From an uncultured Candidatus Saccharibacteria bacterium (GTDB taxonomy: Bacteria; Patescibacteriota; Saccharimonadia; Saccharimonadales; Saccharimonadaceae), in the NCBI GenBank assembly GCA_947090635.1, contig CAMUOM010000003.1:12672-76671 (forward strand): 64,000 nt of DNA. The letters run 5' to 3'. Position 1 is the first letter of the stretch. Every line of letters starts with the position of its first letter. This document shows positions 45,895 through 54,634 of the stretch, piece after piece. The notes beneath the pieces were generated by a model. It saw nothing but the letters and a program-made list of their open reading frames with translations, was not told where the DNA came from and did not search any database. A program made the translations under genes and the position numbers.

Positions 45895-46007
45895 AAGTCT
45901 CAGCTAGCGTTAAGAAACGCAGCCCAGATGACAAGTTAGTGCGTCGTAAGGGTCGCCTACGTGTCATCAACAAGATGAAGCCACGTAATAAGCAGAGGCA
46001 AGGCTAA
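45891..46007 (+). CDS. rpmJ: 50S ribosomal protein L36, zinc-free form
   Basis: The 38-residue product starts [15 protein letters not shown] and ends NKQRQG, the standard L36 ends. The four zinc ligands (three Cys, one His) of the usual form are all replaced. It overlaps infA by 4 bases and precedes rpsM by 8, the conserved alpha-operon order. Confidence 0.95.
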   Translation: MKVSASVKKRSPDDKLVRRKGRLRVINKMKPRNKQRQG

Positions 46008-46015
46008 GGAGAGAT

Positions 46016-46402
46016 ATGGCAAGATTTGCTAACGTTGAGGTTCCTGCTGACAAGCAGATTGCAGTGGCATTGACCTACATTTATGGCATCGGCCCAAAGT
46101 TGGCTGGTGACATTGTCAAAGCCGCTAAAGTAAAGCCTGAGACCCGCACTAAGGATCTCAAGCCAGAAGAAGAGCGCAAGCTCCGCGAGATTATCGACGC
46201 TAATTACACTGTAGAAGGTGATTTGCGCCGCATTGTCGCTGGCAACATTAAGCGCCTAAAGGATATTAACTCTTACCGTGGTCTACGCCACAAAGCCAAC
46301 CTACCAGTACACGGTCAGCGTACTCGTACGAATGCCCGTACTAAGCGTGGTAAGCGTATCGCCGTTGGTGGCAGCCAGCCAAAGGCAGCAAGTAAGACCT
46401 AG
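46016..46402 (+). CDS. rpsM: 30S ribosomal protein S13
   Basis: The 128-residue protein has the ALTYIYGIGPKLA and C-terminal RGLRHKANLPVHGQRTRTNAR segments. S13 contacts the P-site tRNA and the 50S subunit. GGAGAG precedes the ATG. Confidence 0.97.
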   Translation: MARFANVEVPADKQIAVALTYIYGIGPKLAGDIVKAAKVKPETRTKDLKPEEERKLREIIDANYTVEGDLRRIVAGNIKRLKDINSYRGLRHKANLPVHGQRTRTNARTKRGKRIAVGGSQPKAASKT

Positions 46403-46440
46403 GATAGTCGAGTTAGGAAGGTAAATAAGGAAAGGAATCT

Positions 46441-46860
46441 ATGGCAGACAAGAAATCTGTTGCCGCGTCAAAGAAGACTACCGCCAAGGGCAAAAAGCGC
46501 ACTAAGCGCAGCATTCCGCTCGGCCAAGTCCATATTCAGGCGACATTTAACAATACAATCATTACATTTGCAGACAACCATGGTAACGCGTTGAGCGCAA
46601 GCTCAGCTGGTGCTTGTGGCTTCCGTGGTAGCAAGAAGGGCACCGCATTTGCCGCCCAAATCGCTACGGAAAAGGCCGCCGAAGTTGCCAAGAATCAGTA
46701 CGGTTTAACTAAAGTTGACGTCTTCGTTAAGGGCGTTGGTCTCGGTCGTGATGCTGCAGTGCGTGCTATCAGCGCTGCTGAAATGCAAATTGAGAGCATC
46801 AACGATGTGACTAGCGTGCCACATGGCGGTGTACGTCCTAAGCGCGAAAGGAGAGCATAA
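46441..46860 (+). CDS. rpsK: 30S ribosomal protein S11
   Basis: The 139-residue protein has a Lys/Thr-rich N-terminal extension, then GQVHIQATFNNTIITF and the C-terminal DVTSVPHGGVRPKRERR block. AAAGGAA precedes the ATG. Confidence 0.97.
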   Translation: MADKKSVAASKKTTAKGKKRTKRSIPLGQVHIQATFNNTIITFADNHGNALSASSAGACGFRGSKKGTAFAAQIATEKAAEVAKNQYGLTKVDVFVKGVGLGRDAAVRAISAAEMQIESINDVTSVPHGGVRPKRERRA

Positions 46861-46863
46861 ACT

Positions 46864-47481
46864 ATGGCTCGAGATAATTCACCAATTGTTAAGCAGAGCC
46901 GCCGCGAAGGCTACGCTCTACATCGCAAGGCCGTCAAGGTCATGGCACATAAGACCGGTATTCCTGGCCAACATGCTGGGTCACGCCAAGGTAAGCCATC
47001 ACTATATTTGACTCAGTTGCGTGAAAAGCAGAAGGTGCGCCGCATTTATGGTGTACTAGAGAAGCAATTCCGCATTCTAATGAAGCAAGCTACTAAGGAC
47101 CAGGCTTTGACTGGTGTTAAGTTGCTAGAACTCTTGGAACGCCGTCTTGATAACGCTGTTTATCGTGCTGGGTTTGCTGTATCACGCCGTCAAGCGCGTC
47201 AGCTCGTGACTCATGGTCACTTCCTACTCAACGGTCGTCGTGTTGATATTCCATCAATTCGTCTTAAGGCCGGTGACGTAGTTACTGTTCGTCCACACTC
47301 TCAAAATAGCGCCTTCTTCAAGGGCTTAGCTGAGATTAATCGCGACGCTCAAAGTCAGCCAGCCGGTTGGCTCAAATCTGATGTCAAGAATATGACTATC
47401 ACCGTAACCGGTTTGCCAGCACGTGAAGACGCTGAGCCTGGCATTAATGAACAGCTAATCGTTGAGTTCTACTCACGCTAA
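46864..47481 (+). CDS. rpsD: 30S ribosomal protein S4
   Basis: The 205-residue protein has the S4 RNA-binding domain (RRLDNAVYRAGFAVSRRQAR) and the C-terminal VEFYSR end. No Cys cluster is present at the N-terminus, so it is the zinc-free form. It starts three bases after rpsK. Confidence 0.97.
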   Translation: MARDNSPIVKQSRREGYALHRKAVKVMAHKTGIPGQHAGSRQGKPSLYLTQLREKQKVRRIYGVLEKQFRILMKQATKDQALTGVKLLELLERRLDNAVYRAGFAVSRRQARQLVTHGHFLLNGRRVDIPSIRLKAGDVVTVRPHSQNSAFFKGLAEINRDAQSQPAGWLKSDVKNMTITVTGLPAREDAEPGINEQLIVEFYSR

Positions 47482-47495
47482 ATAAGGGAGGACAA

Positions 47496-48419
47496 ATGAG
47501 CAATACAATTTTGAAGCCAGCAGTAACCAGTGTTAAGGAGTTAGCTCAAAATAGCTCTGTGCTGACAATCGAGCCACTTGCTAGCGGCTATGGTCAGACC
47601 CTTGGCAATTCACTACGCCGTGTCTTACTATCGTCAATTGAAGGTTCAGCTATTACCGCTTTTAAAATCGACGGTGTTGGCCATGAATTTACTACCATTC
47701 CTGGCGTTAAGGAAGACGTGCTTGAGATTATGCTTAACCTCAAGAGCGTTGTACTAGATAGCCACAAGGATGAACCAGTTGAATACACTGTTCGCAAGAA
47801 GGGTGGTGTATTGACTGCAGCCGACTTGGCTGGTAGTGCCGATTTTGACGTAGTAGACGACTCGCAAGTCATCGCTACTATCGATGACCCAAATCATGAA
47901 CTAGTTTTGACCATCGTGGTTGAGCGTGGTCGCGGTTACCAAACCATCGAAGAATCGAGCGCACATCGCTTACACTCTGACATGATTGCCGTTGATGCAC
48001 CGTTCTCACCAGTGCGCCGCGTCCGCTACGCCGTTGAGAAGACTCGTGTTGGCGACAACGTTGACCTTGATAAACTAGTTATTACTGTTGACACCGACGG
48101 TTCAATTACACCAAACGACGCCTTTGAACAGGCCGCTGCCATCTTGGTCAATCAGTATAAGGCCATTGCTGGTCAAACCGTGGTAGCTGACGCTGAGCCA
48201 GCCGCCGCTGCTGAATCTGATGACGCAACTGGCATGCTATCGATGTCAATCGAAGAGCTCGGAATGAGCGCCCGCACCACTAATGCCTTGATTAGCAACA
48301 ACATCAACACCGTTGGCGACCTCGTATCGTTGACTGATGATGAGCTAGAAGACCTCAAGGGTTTTGGTGCTAAGGCTAAAGAAGAAGTTAAAGCCCGCGT
48401 GGCAGAATTGGAGTTTTAA
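47496..48419 (+). CDS. rpoA: RNA polymerase alpha subunit
   Basis: The 307-residue protein has the alpha-NTD dimerisation motif GYGQTLGNSLRRVLLSS and a C-terminal domain (residues ~250-307) with helix-hairpin-helix ending DELEDLKGFGAKAKEEV. It is somewhat shorter than the 329 residues of E. coli. AGGGAGG precedes the ATG. Confidence 0.97.
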   Translation: MSNTILKPAVTSVKELAQNSSVLTIEPLASGYGQTLGNSLRRVLLSSIEGSAITAFKIDGVGHEFTTIPGVKEDVLEIMLNLKSVVLDSHKDEPVEYTVRKKGGVLTAADLAGSADFDVVDDSQVIATIDDPNHELVLTIVVERGRGYQTIEESSAHRLHSDMIAVDAPFSPVRRVRYAVEKTRVGDNVDLDKLVITVDTDGSITPNDAFEQAAAILVNQYKAIAGQTVVADAEPAAAAESDDATGMLSMSIEELGMSARTTNALISNNINTVGDLVSLTDDELEDLKGFGAKAKEEVKARVAELEF

Positions 48420-48422
48420 TCA

Positions 48423-48839
48423 ATGCATAGGCATGGATACAAGGGCCGCAAGTTTGGTCGCGAACGCAACCAACGTCGTGCCTTGCGTCGTGGGCTTGTG
48501 ATTTCTTTGGTTGAGCATGGCGCTATTGTCACCACTCTACAAAAGGCCAAAGATATTCGCCCAGTCGCAGAAAAGTTAATCACAAAAGCACGTAAGGGTG
48601 GCCTAGCTCGCCGTCGTGCTATCATCGCAGCGCTAAATAATCTAGATGCTGCCAACAAGTTAGTTGACGTTGTTGCACCACAGTTGCAACGTGAAAGTGG
48701 CTACTTGCGCATCGTCAAGCTAAATCAGAACCGGGTTGGCGACAACGCTGAAATGGCTCGGATTGAGTTTGTCGACGAAATCAAGCCAGTCGCCAAGCCA
48801 GTCAAGGCTGAAGTAGCTAACAAGAAGGAGGCTAAGTAA
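48423..48839 (+). CDS. rplQ: 50S ribosomal protein L17
   Basis: The 138-residue protein starts MHRHGYKGRKFGRERNQR and carries a short Lys/Ala tail. It begins 3 bases after the rpoA stop and overlaps rplM by one base. Confidence 0.96.
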   Translation: MHRHGYKGRKFGRERNQRRALRRGLVISLVEHGAIVTTLQKAKDIRPVAEKLITKARKGGLARRRAIIAALNNLDAANKLVDVVAPQLQRESGYLRIVKLNQNRVGDNAEMARIEFVDEIKPVAKPVKAEVANKKEAK

Positions 48840-49264
48840 TGAACACTAAGACCTACCAGAAGAAGGCCGGTGAAGTCGAGCACAAGTGGGTGCTAGTTGA
48901 CGCCGCCAACTTGCCACTTGGTCGTGTTGCAACCTTTGTTGCTAATCGCCTAATGGGTAAGTATGACCCAACCTATACTGCACATATGGATGCCGGTGAT
49001 AACGTTGTAGTTATCAATGCCGACCAGATGGTTTACAATGGCGACCGTCGCACTAAGAAGTACTATCGCCACAGTGAATTCCCAGGTGCTTTGAAGGAAA
49101 TCAAGGCTGAGGATGTTAGCCTTAGCGAAATGCTAGAGCGTTCAGTTGCTGGCATGTTACCAAAGAACAAGTTGCGTGATGCTCGTGTCGCTCGCTTGCG
49201 CGTTTACGCCGGCGCTGACCACAGCAACACTGCACAACAACCAGTAAAATTGGAGGTTAAGTAA
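48839..49264 (+). CDS. rplM: 50S ribosomal protein L13
   Basis: The 141-residue protein has DAANLPLGRVATFVANRLMGK and the MLPKNKLRDARVARLRVYAG block. It is joined by overlaps to rplQ and rpsI. Confidence 0.96.
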   Translation: MNTKTYQKKAGEVEHKWVLVDAANLPLGRVATFVANRLMGKYDPTYTAHMDAGDNVVVINADQMVYNGDRRTKKYYRHSEFPGALKEIKAEDVSLSEMLERSVAGMLPKNKLRDARVARLRVYAGADHSNTAQQPVKLEVK

Positions 49265-49662
49265 TGGCCACAGGTACATATTTTTACGGTCTTGGTCGTC
49301 GCAAGAGCTCAAGCGTGTCAGCACGTCTTTATAAGGGCAAGGGCGATATCACCATTAATGGCAAGTCAGCCAAGGATTACTTCGCTGGCAACACCACTTT
49401 ACTAGCTGAAATCACCGACCCATTGGCACTAGTCAGCAAGCAAGCTGAATTTGATGTCACTTTGCTCGCTAAGGGTGGTGGTACCGCTGGTCAAGTTGAT
49501 GCCGCTAAGCTCGCTATTGCGAAGGCACTAGCATCAATCAACGACGACTTGCGTGGCACGTTATCAAAGGCTGGTTATCTCCGCCGCGATAGTCGTGAAG
49601 TCGAGCGCAAGAAGTACGGTTTGCGTGGTGCACGCCGCAAAGAGCAGTTCTCAAAGCGTTAA
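49264..49662 (+). CDS. rpsI: 30S ribosomal protein S9
   Basis: The 132-residue protein has the YFYGLGRRKSSSVSARLYKG start and the basic C-terminus (KKYGLRGARRKEQFSKR) that reaches the P site. It is the last gene of the infA-rpsI operon, and a terminator follows. Confidence 0.97.
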   Translation: MATGTYFYGLGRRKSSSVSARLYKGKGDITINGKSAKDYFAGNTTLLAEITDPLALVSKQAEFDVTLLAKGGGTAGQVDAAKLAIAKALASINDDLRGTLSKAGYLRRDSREVERKKYGLRGARRKEQFSKR

Positions 49663-49678
49663 TGCCACATATTTGCAG

Positions 49679-49707
49679 AAGAGGAGTCCGCGCGGCTCCT
49701 CTTTTAT
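49679..49707 (+). terminator. Intrinsic terminator after rpsI
   Basis: AAGAGGAG pairs with CTCCTCTT and is followed by TTTATT. The -10 box of trpS begins 6 bases further on. Confidence 0.88.
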
Positions 49708-49725
49708 TATGTTATAATAGGAGTT

Positions 49726-50745
49726 ATGAAAGACATTATTCTCACTGGTGATCGACCGACAGGCAAGCTCCACCTCGGCCATTATGTAGGCTCGCTTCGC
49801 GAGCGAGTTAAGCTACAAGAGAGCGGCAAATACGACCCGTTCGTGATGATTGCTGATATGCAGGCGCTGACCGACAACGCCAAAAATCCGGCTAAGGTAC
49901 GCGACAACGTCTTACAAGTCGCACTTGATTATCTTGCTGCCGGCCTTGATCCGCGTAAAACGACGATTTTCATTCAGTCACAGGTGCCAGCACTCTCGGA
50001 ACTCACCATGTATTACATGGATTTGGTGAGTATTAGCCGCCTTGAGCGCAACCCAACTGTAAAGAGTGAGATTAAGCAGAAGAATTTTGGCGAGGGTGTG
50101 CCAACTGGGTTTGTAACCTACCCAATCTCACAAGCCGCCGACATTACCGCCTTTAAGGCCAAGTACGTACCGGTGGGCGAAGACCAGCTGCCAATGATTG
50201 AGCAAACTCGTGAAATTGTCCGGTCGTTCAATCAGACTTATGGCGAGCAGGTGTTAGTAGAGCCGGAAGCTATCCTTGCGAGTAGCAACACAGCGCGCCG
50301 TTTGCCAGGGCTAGATGGTCAGGCCAAAATGAGTAAGAGCCTAGGCAACTGCATTTATCTATCTGACGACGAGAAAACTTTGCGCGACAAGGTATTTAAC
50401 ATGTATACTGACCCAAATCACATTCACGTCAGTGACCCTGGTAAAATTGAGGGCAACGTGGTGTTTACCTATCTTGATGTATTTGCAACCGACCAAGCTA
50501 AAGTTGCCGAATTGAAGGCACAGTATCAGAAGGGCGGCTTGGGCGACGTAGTAGTGAAGAAGTATCTTTTTGAGGTATTAAACGAAGTTTTGACGCCAAT
50601 TCGTGAGCGTCGTGCCAAGCTGGCTGAAAACCCAGCCTACATTTACGAACTGTTGCATCAGGGCTCGCAAAAGGCGGCCTGCATCGCTAGTCAGACCCTA
50701 ACACAAGTTAAGGATGCCATTGGCATCAATTATTACGGAGACTAG
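49726..50745 (+). CDS. trpS: Tryptophanyl-tRNA synthetase
   Basis: The 339-residue class I synthetase has PTGKLHLGHYVGSL (HIGH) and AKMSKSLGN (KMSKS). TATAAT (49713-49718) lies 7 bases before the ATG; an AGGAG in those 7 bases would be at the extreme 5' end of the transcript. The stop abuts the next start. Confidence 0.96.
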   Translation: MKDIILTGDRPTGKLHLGHYVGSLRERVKLQESGKYDPFVMIADMQALTDNAKNPAKVRDNVLQVALDYLAAGLDPRKTTIFIQSQVPALSELTMYYMDLVSISRLERNPTVKSEIKQKNFGEGVPTGFVTYPISQAADITAFKAKYVPVGEDQLPMIEQTREIVRSFNQTYGEQVLVEPEAILASSNTARRLPGLDGQAKMSKSLGNCIYLSDDEKTLRDKVFNMYTDPNHIHVSDPGKIEGNVVFTYLDVFATDQAKVAELKAQYQKGGLGDVVVKKYLFEVLNEVLTPIRERRAKLAENPAYIYELLHQGSQKAACIASQTLTQVKDAIGINYYGD

Positions 50746-51624
50746 ATGCGACTTGATGCTTGGCTGGCCAACAAATATCCGGAATTCTCACGGTCTACCG
50801 TACAGAAGCTAATTAAGTCAGGCCAAGCGACCGTTGACGGTGTTGTGATAACTAAGCCGTCTTATGAAGTGGCGGAAACGCAGACTGTGTTATTCACGCC
50901 ACCCACCGCGCCAGATTTTAGCGTAGATAGTAGCCAGTTTGCGGCTAGCGTAATCTTTGAAAACGCCAACGTGGTGGTAATCAACAAGCCAGCAGGGATG
51001 CTAACTCACGCTAAGGGTGCCATGGCCGAGGAATTTACCGTGGCTGATTTTGTGCGCAGCAAATTTGACCAGACAGAGAGTGCAGCAAATTCCGACAATA
51101 ACCGTTTGGGCATCGTGCATCGCCTTGACCGCGCTACTAGTGGCTTATTGATTTGCGCCAAGAATCTTACTACGGCGCATTATTTGCAGCGACAGTTTGC
51201 TGACCGTAAGGCGCACAAAACTTATTTCGCCCTCGTAGAACGCACGCCAAAGCAGCTTGCTGCGCAAATTAATTTGCCGATTGCCCGCAACGTTCGTAAG
51301 CCTGCTACTTTTCAAGTCGACCCGAAGGGTAAGCCCGCCATCACTGATTATCGGGTTACAGAGCAGTTCGACGATGGTACTGCACTAGTGGAGTTGAAGC
51401 CTCATACCGGCCGCACACACCAATTGCGCGTACACCTAAGTTACATTGGCGCCCCCATCGTTGGCGACCCGGTTTATGGCAATGGTCAATTTGGCGACCG
51501 CCTAATGTTGCATGCTGCTGCGCTAGAAATTACCGTGCCAACCGAGCAGGGTAACGAGCGCATGACATTTGAAGCGCCATTGCCGACTGATTTTACGGCC
51601 GAGCTGGAGCGCCATCGTGGCTAA
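50746..51624 (+). CDS. RluA/RluD-family pseudouridine synthase
   Basis: The 292-residue protein has an N-terminal S4 domain (RLDAWLANKYPEFSRSTVQKLI) and a catalytic domain with INKPAGMLTHA and HRLDRATSG, where the Asp is catalytic, plus KPHTGRTHQLRVHL. It makes pseudouridine in 23S rRNA; the exact site is unknown. It starts right after trpS and overlaps the next gene by 8 bases. Confidence 0.93.
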   Translation: MRLDAWLANKYPEFSRSTVQKLIKSGQATVDGVVITKPSYEVAETQTVLFTPPTAPDFSVDSSQFAASVIFENANVVVINKPAGMLTHAKGAMAEEFTVADFVRSKFDQTESAANSDNNRLGIVHRLDRATSGLLICAKNLTTAHYLQRQFADRKAHKTYFALVERTPKQLAAQINLPIARNVRKPATFQVDPKGKPAITDYRVTEQFDDGTALVELKPHTGRTHQLRVHLSYIGAPIVGDPVYGNGQFGDRLMLHAAALEITVPTEQGNERMTFEAPLPTDFTAELERHRG

Positions 51625-52450
51625 ACTTGACCACCTAATTATTAATGCCAGCACGCGCCGGCAATTAGCAAATTATTTGGCGCATCCGGCACAAGCGTTG
51701 ATGCTAACCGGTGCTTCTGGGTTGGGGCTTTACACTATTGCTGAGGCATTAGCGCATCAGTTAGCGAGTGGCAACACCGTTTTACTGCGGCCAAGCCTGC
51801 ACAAAGCGCAAAAGACTGCCATTATTAATGCCGACGACATCGCCTACGTGACAAGTATTATTTATGATAAGCGTAAAGAATCGCTAGTGGTGGTGATAGA
51901 CGATATCGACCAAGTGGCTCCAGGGGTCTCGGAACGCATTTTAAAAATTGTCGAAGAGCCCGTTAAGAACGTTTACTTTATTTTTACGACGCACCACCCG
52001 GCGGTTGTGCCAGCAACCATTATGTCGCGCTCGCAGCAGATAGAAGTCGCGGCGCCTGAGGCAAGTGATTGCGCGACCTTATTAGCTGAGGCGCCAGATG
52101 CTAGCCAGGCTCAAATTAAATTTTTGGCCGCGACCTATCCAGCGCAAATTTATCGTTTAATTCACCAACCAAAGCTACTTACTGCTGTTACTACACAGGC
52201 AAAGCTGGCTAAACAATTTATTACTAGCAACACTAGCGAGCGGTTAGTTTTAATTACCGATATTAAGGACCGCGCAGCTGCTACTGAATTTTGCGAGCTA
52301 GTAGTTAAATTCCTGCTTTTTGCGCAACGTACCTCAGAACATTCCGAGCGTCTTGTGTGCCAGCTTAATCTCGTAAATGACGTTATGACCTATCTGGCTG
52401 CCAGTTGCAACTTAAAATTAGCCTTAACTCAGCTGGCGCTTAATTTGTAA
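51617..52450 (+). CDS. DNA polymerase III delta'-like AAA+ protein
   Basis: The GTG at 51617 overlaps the end of the pseudouridine synthase gene and follows GGAG; longer starts would lie deep in that gene. The 277-residue product has a degenerate Walker A (GASGLGLY, no Lys), a Walker B (VVVIDDID) and the LKIVEEPVKNVYFIFTTHHP plus SRSQQI segments typical of clamp-loader subunits. A non-ATP-binding P-loop fits delta' (holB). The C-terminal part is not conserved enough to be certain. Confidence 0.7.
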   Translation: MAKLDHLIINASTRRQLANYLAHPAQALMLTGASGLGLYTIAEALAHQLASGNTVLLRPSLHKAQKTAIINADDIAYVTSIIYDKRKESLVVVIDDIDQVAPGVSERILKIVEEPVKNVYFIFTTHHPAVVPATIMSRSQQIEVAAPEASDCATLLAEAPDASQAQIKFLAATYPAQIYRLIHQPKLLTAVTTQAKLAKQFITSNTSERLVLITDIKDRAAATEFCELVVKFLLFAQRTSEHSERLVCQLNLVNDVMTYLAASCNLKLALTQLALNL

Positions 52451-52468
52451 TACTGCTATAATAGTATC

Positions 52469-53116
52469 ATGTATGCCTTGCTTGTCTTAATCATTATCAC
52501 AGTGGCAGTTATCTTTTGGCCAGAGGTAAAAGACCAAGCCGACCTCCAGCCGTCACGAATTGAGTTGCAGCTTAATAAGCTTTGGGATATCTCGCTCGGG
52601 GCGATTCACGACAAAAAATACGTACGTGCCGAGAAGGCGCTGTTGACTATTTTGCGGGTTGATGACCGTAATGCGCGCGCTTACAATCGTCTTGGCATTT
52701 TATACGCTAAGCAGGGGCAGTACAAAGACGCCATTGAGTGCTTTGAAATCACGCAGAGTTTGGCGCCGAGCGCTTCAGCTCTCCATAATGTTGGTCTGAT
52801 TTATTATGAGGTCGGTCAGTATGACAAAGCGGCGCAGGCGTTTGAGCAGGCGCTATCCAAGGAATCTAATGTTGCCTCGCGTCACGTAGCCTACGCCAAG
52901 GTACTTGAGAAAATGGGTAATAATAAAAAGATGCTTGAAGAGTTGAAGACCGCCGTAAATCTCGAGCGTAACCCGCAGTCACTTGGTTTGCTGGCTGACG
53001 CGCTTGATCGTAACGACGAACACGAGCAAGCTGAAAAAGTACGGCTCTTGATGGAAAAGACGCGTAAGCTTGGCAATCGCTCACGCATCAAGCAGCCACG
53101 CAGGGTGATATTTTAG
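52469..53116 (+). CDS. Membrane-anchored TPR protein
   Basis: The 215-residue protein has an N-terminal transmembrane segment (about 1-18) and three to four tetratricopeptide repeats (RAYNRLGILYAKQGQYKDAIECF; ALHNVGLIYYEVGQYDKAAQAF). TPRs mediate protein contacts. TATAAT (52457-52462) lies 6 bases before the ATG, a leaderless candidate. A basic C-terminal end follows the repeats. Confidence 0.85.
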   Translation: MYALLVLIIITVAVIFWPEVKDQADLQPSRIELQLNKLWDISLGAIHDKKYVRAEKALLTILRVDDRNARAYNRLGILYAKQGQYKDAIECFEITQSLAPSASALHNVGLIYYEVGQYDKAAQAFEQALSKESNVASRHVAYAKVLEKMGNNKKMLEELKTAVNLERNPQSLGLLADALDRNDEHEQAEKVRLLMEKTRKLGNRSRIKQPRRVIF

Positions 53117-53139
53117 CTCATGATTAAACGACTAAGCTG

Positions 53140-53168
53140 TTGCATTCTGCGTGACGATTTGGTATGAT
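53140..53168 (+). promoter_or_regulatory. Promoter of tRNA-Thr(TGT)-tRNA-Tyr
   Basis: TTGCAT (53140-53145), 17 bases, TATGAT (53163-53168). Transcription would begin about 3 bases before the mature tRNA. Confidence 0.7.
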
Positions 53169-53177
53169 ATTTTTAGT

Positions 53178-53254
53178 GCCAATTTAGCTCAGTTGGTTAG
53201 AGCAGCTGTTTTGTAAACAGCAGGTCCTCGGTTCGAATCCGAGAATTGGCTCCA
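53178..53254 (+). tRNA. tRNA-Thr (anticodon TGT)
   Basis: A 77-base cloverleaf with acceptor GCCAATT/AATTGGC, anticodon loop TTTGTAA (TGT) and encoded CCA. It is followed 13 bases later by tRNA-Tyr. Confidence 0.96.
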
Positions 53255-53267
53255 CATTTCAATATTT

Positions 53268-53352
53268 GCTGGGGTAGTGAAGCGGTTAAACACGGCAGAC
53301 TGTAAATCTGCTCCCTATGGGTTCGGGGGTTCAAATCCCTCCCCCAGCACCA
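53268..53352 (+). tRNA. tRNA-Tyr (anticodon GTA)
   Basis: An 85-base class II tRNA with long variable arm, anticodon loop CTGTAAA (GTA), acceptor GCTGGGG/CCCCAGC and encoded CCA. Confidence 0.95.
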
Positions 53353-53360
53353 GATATTTT

Positions 53361-53386
53361 GCCCCCGTTTGGGGGGCTTTTTATTT
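53361..53386 (+). terminator. Intrinsic terminator after tRNA-Tyr
   Basis: GCCCCC pairs with GGGGGC and is followed by TTTTTATTT. Confidence 0.9.
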
Positions 53387-53410
53387 AGCAAACGTAGCTT
53401 AGTGTTTATG

Positions 53411-53439
53411 TTGACAATCCATTTTATGTCTGCTATACT
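53411..53439 (+). promoter_or_regulatory. Promoter of tRNA-Thr(GGT)
   Basis: TTGACA (53411-53416), 17 bases, TATACT (53434-53439). One of the strongest promoter matches in the window. Confidence 0.8.
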
Positions 53440-53467
53440 CTAAAAAGTAGTGGTTAGCTACTTTTAT

Positions 53468-53542
<75 letters not shown>

Positions 53543-53558
53543 CATAGTATGATTTTAT

Positions 53559-53583
53559 TACACCCCTCGGGGTGTATTTTTAT
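53559..53583 (+). terminator. Intrinsic terminator after tRNA-Thr(GGT)
   Basis: TACACCCC pairs with GGGGTGTA and is followed by TTTTTATA. Confidence 0.88.
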
Positions 53584-53650
53584 AAGGATACCTACTAAAA
53601 ATGCCACTGTTTATATCGTGGCATTTATGTGTAAAGTAATAGTTTTAGCG

Positions 53651-54589
53651 TTACTTTTTAATCAAGAAGAGATAAATTGCTATCTCTGCCGCCATCGCTA
53701 GAATGTTGATAATGATGGCCATGACCGCGATGCGGCGAACTTTAGCCAGCTGCTCGGCGAATAGGCCATAGAGAAGATACTTGTTTACGAAAAATATCGC
53801 CACGATGCCGCCAATAGTTGATAGAAGAGGCAAAACGCTAAGCGCTAAGCTAGCCTTGCCTAAGAACTGAAGACTAGAAACGTACATCGCCATGTTTTCA
53901 ACCGTATGGCGCTCTCGGTCGGACAAACCACTCAGTAATTCATCCATCTGTGCCTTATCGCGCTCAAGCGTACCGCTTTGTTCAAGCGCGTCTATCTCTT
54001 GACGAATTTGCTGGCGTTGCTCGTCGTACATCGGCTTATTCTTTGCGTACTCTTGTACCGCTTTATTGACTTCGTTGATAAAATCAGCGATATGACCTAT
54101 ATCATCTGAATAATCTTCCTGAAGCGACAGCTTTTGTTCAATATCGTCGCGGTCATCATTTTCAATTGTTTCTGATGACCGATATTGTGCATGGATGCAG
54201 CATTTATCGCTGATCACAAAAATTCGTATAGCATTAGAATCAAAATAGCCGTTTAATGCACCCGTCACTAAGTTATTGCCACTGTTAATGTATATGCGGC
54301 TGAGTAACTCCCTATACTGCTCGTCTGTAACGCCACCTTCAACCGTAGTCCTCACTACGTGGTCGCCAATACCGGCGGTGATGGTAAATTTTTCATCCAA
54401 ATTAATGGCACCCCCATTGCCCATAATTGAATCTGTAAATAATACAGCGTCACCTATTCCACATATTCTACTATGGCCGATACTGTGGAGTTTAGTCTTT
54501 AACAGGTTAAGTTTTGTTAATGTTTGGCGAGATTCATCCCCCAGTCGTTCTAGTTCGGGTATTTTACTCGGGTCTATTATAGTGTTCAT
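53651..54589 (-). CDS. Unknown membrane protein, two C-terminal spans
   Basis: The 312-residue protein has a large N-terminal soluble part with a central charged, probably coiled-coil region (about 165-215). Two hydrophobic segments follow at about 238-265 and 285-308. On its strand TATCAT (54601-54596) lies 6 bases before the ATG with no ribosome-binding site. I recognise no family; the topology suggests a cytoplasmic domain anchored by its C-terminus. Confidence 0.7.
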   Translation of the reverse strand: MNTIIDPSKIPELERLGDESRQTLTKLNLLKTKLHSIGHSRICGIGDAVLFTDSIMGNGGAINLDEKFTITAGIGDHVVRTTVEGGVTDEQYRELLSRIYINSGNNLVTGALNGYFDSNAIRIFVISDKCCIHAQYRSSETIENDDRDDIEQKLSLQEDYSDDIGHIADFINEVNKAVQEYAKNKPMYDEQRQQIRQEIDALEQSGTLERDKAQMDELLSGLSDRERHTVENMAMYVSSLQFLGKASLALSVLPLLSTIGGIVAIFFVNKYLLYGLFAEQLAKVRRIAVMAIIINILAMAAEIAIYLFLIKK

Positions 54590-54634
54590 GCTTACATGAT
54601 AGCAGAATCCATTAGCCAGAGAAAGTAGACATAA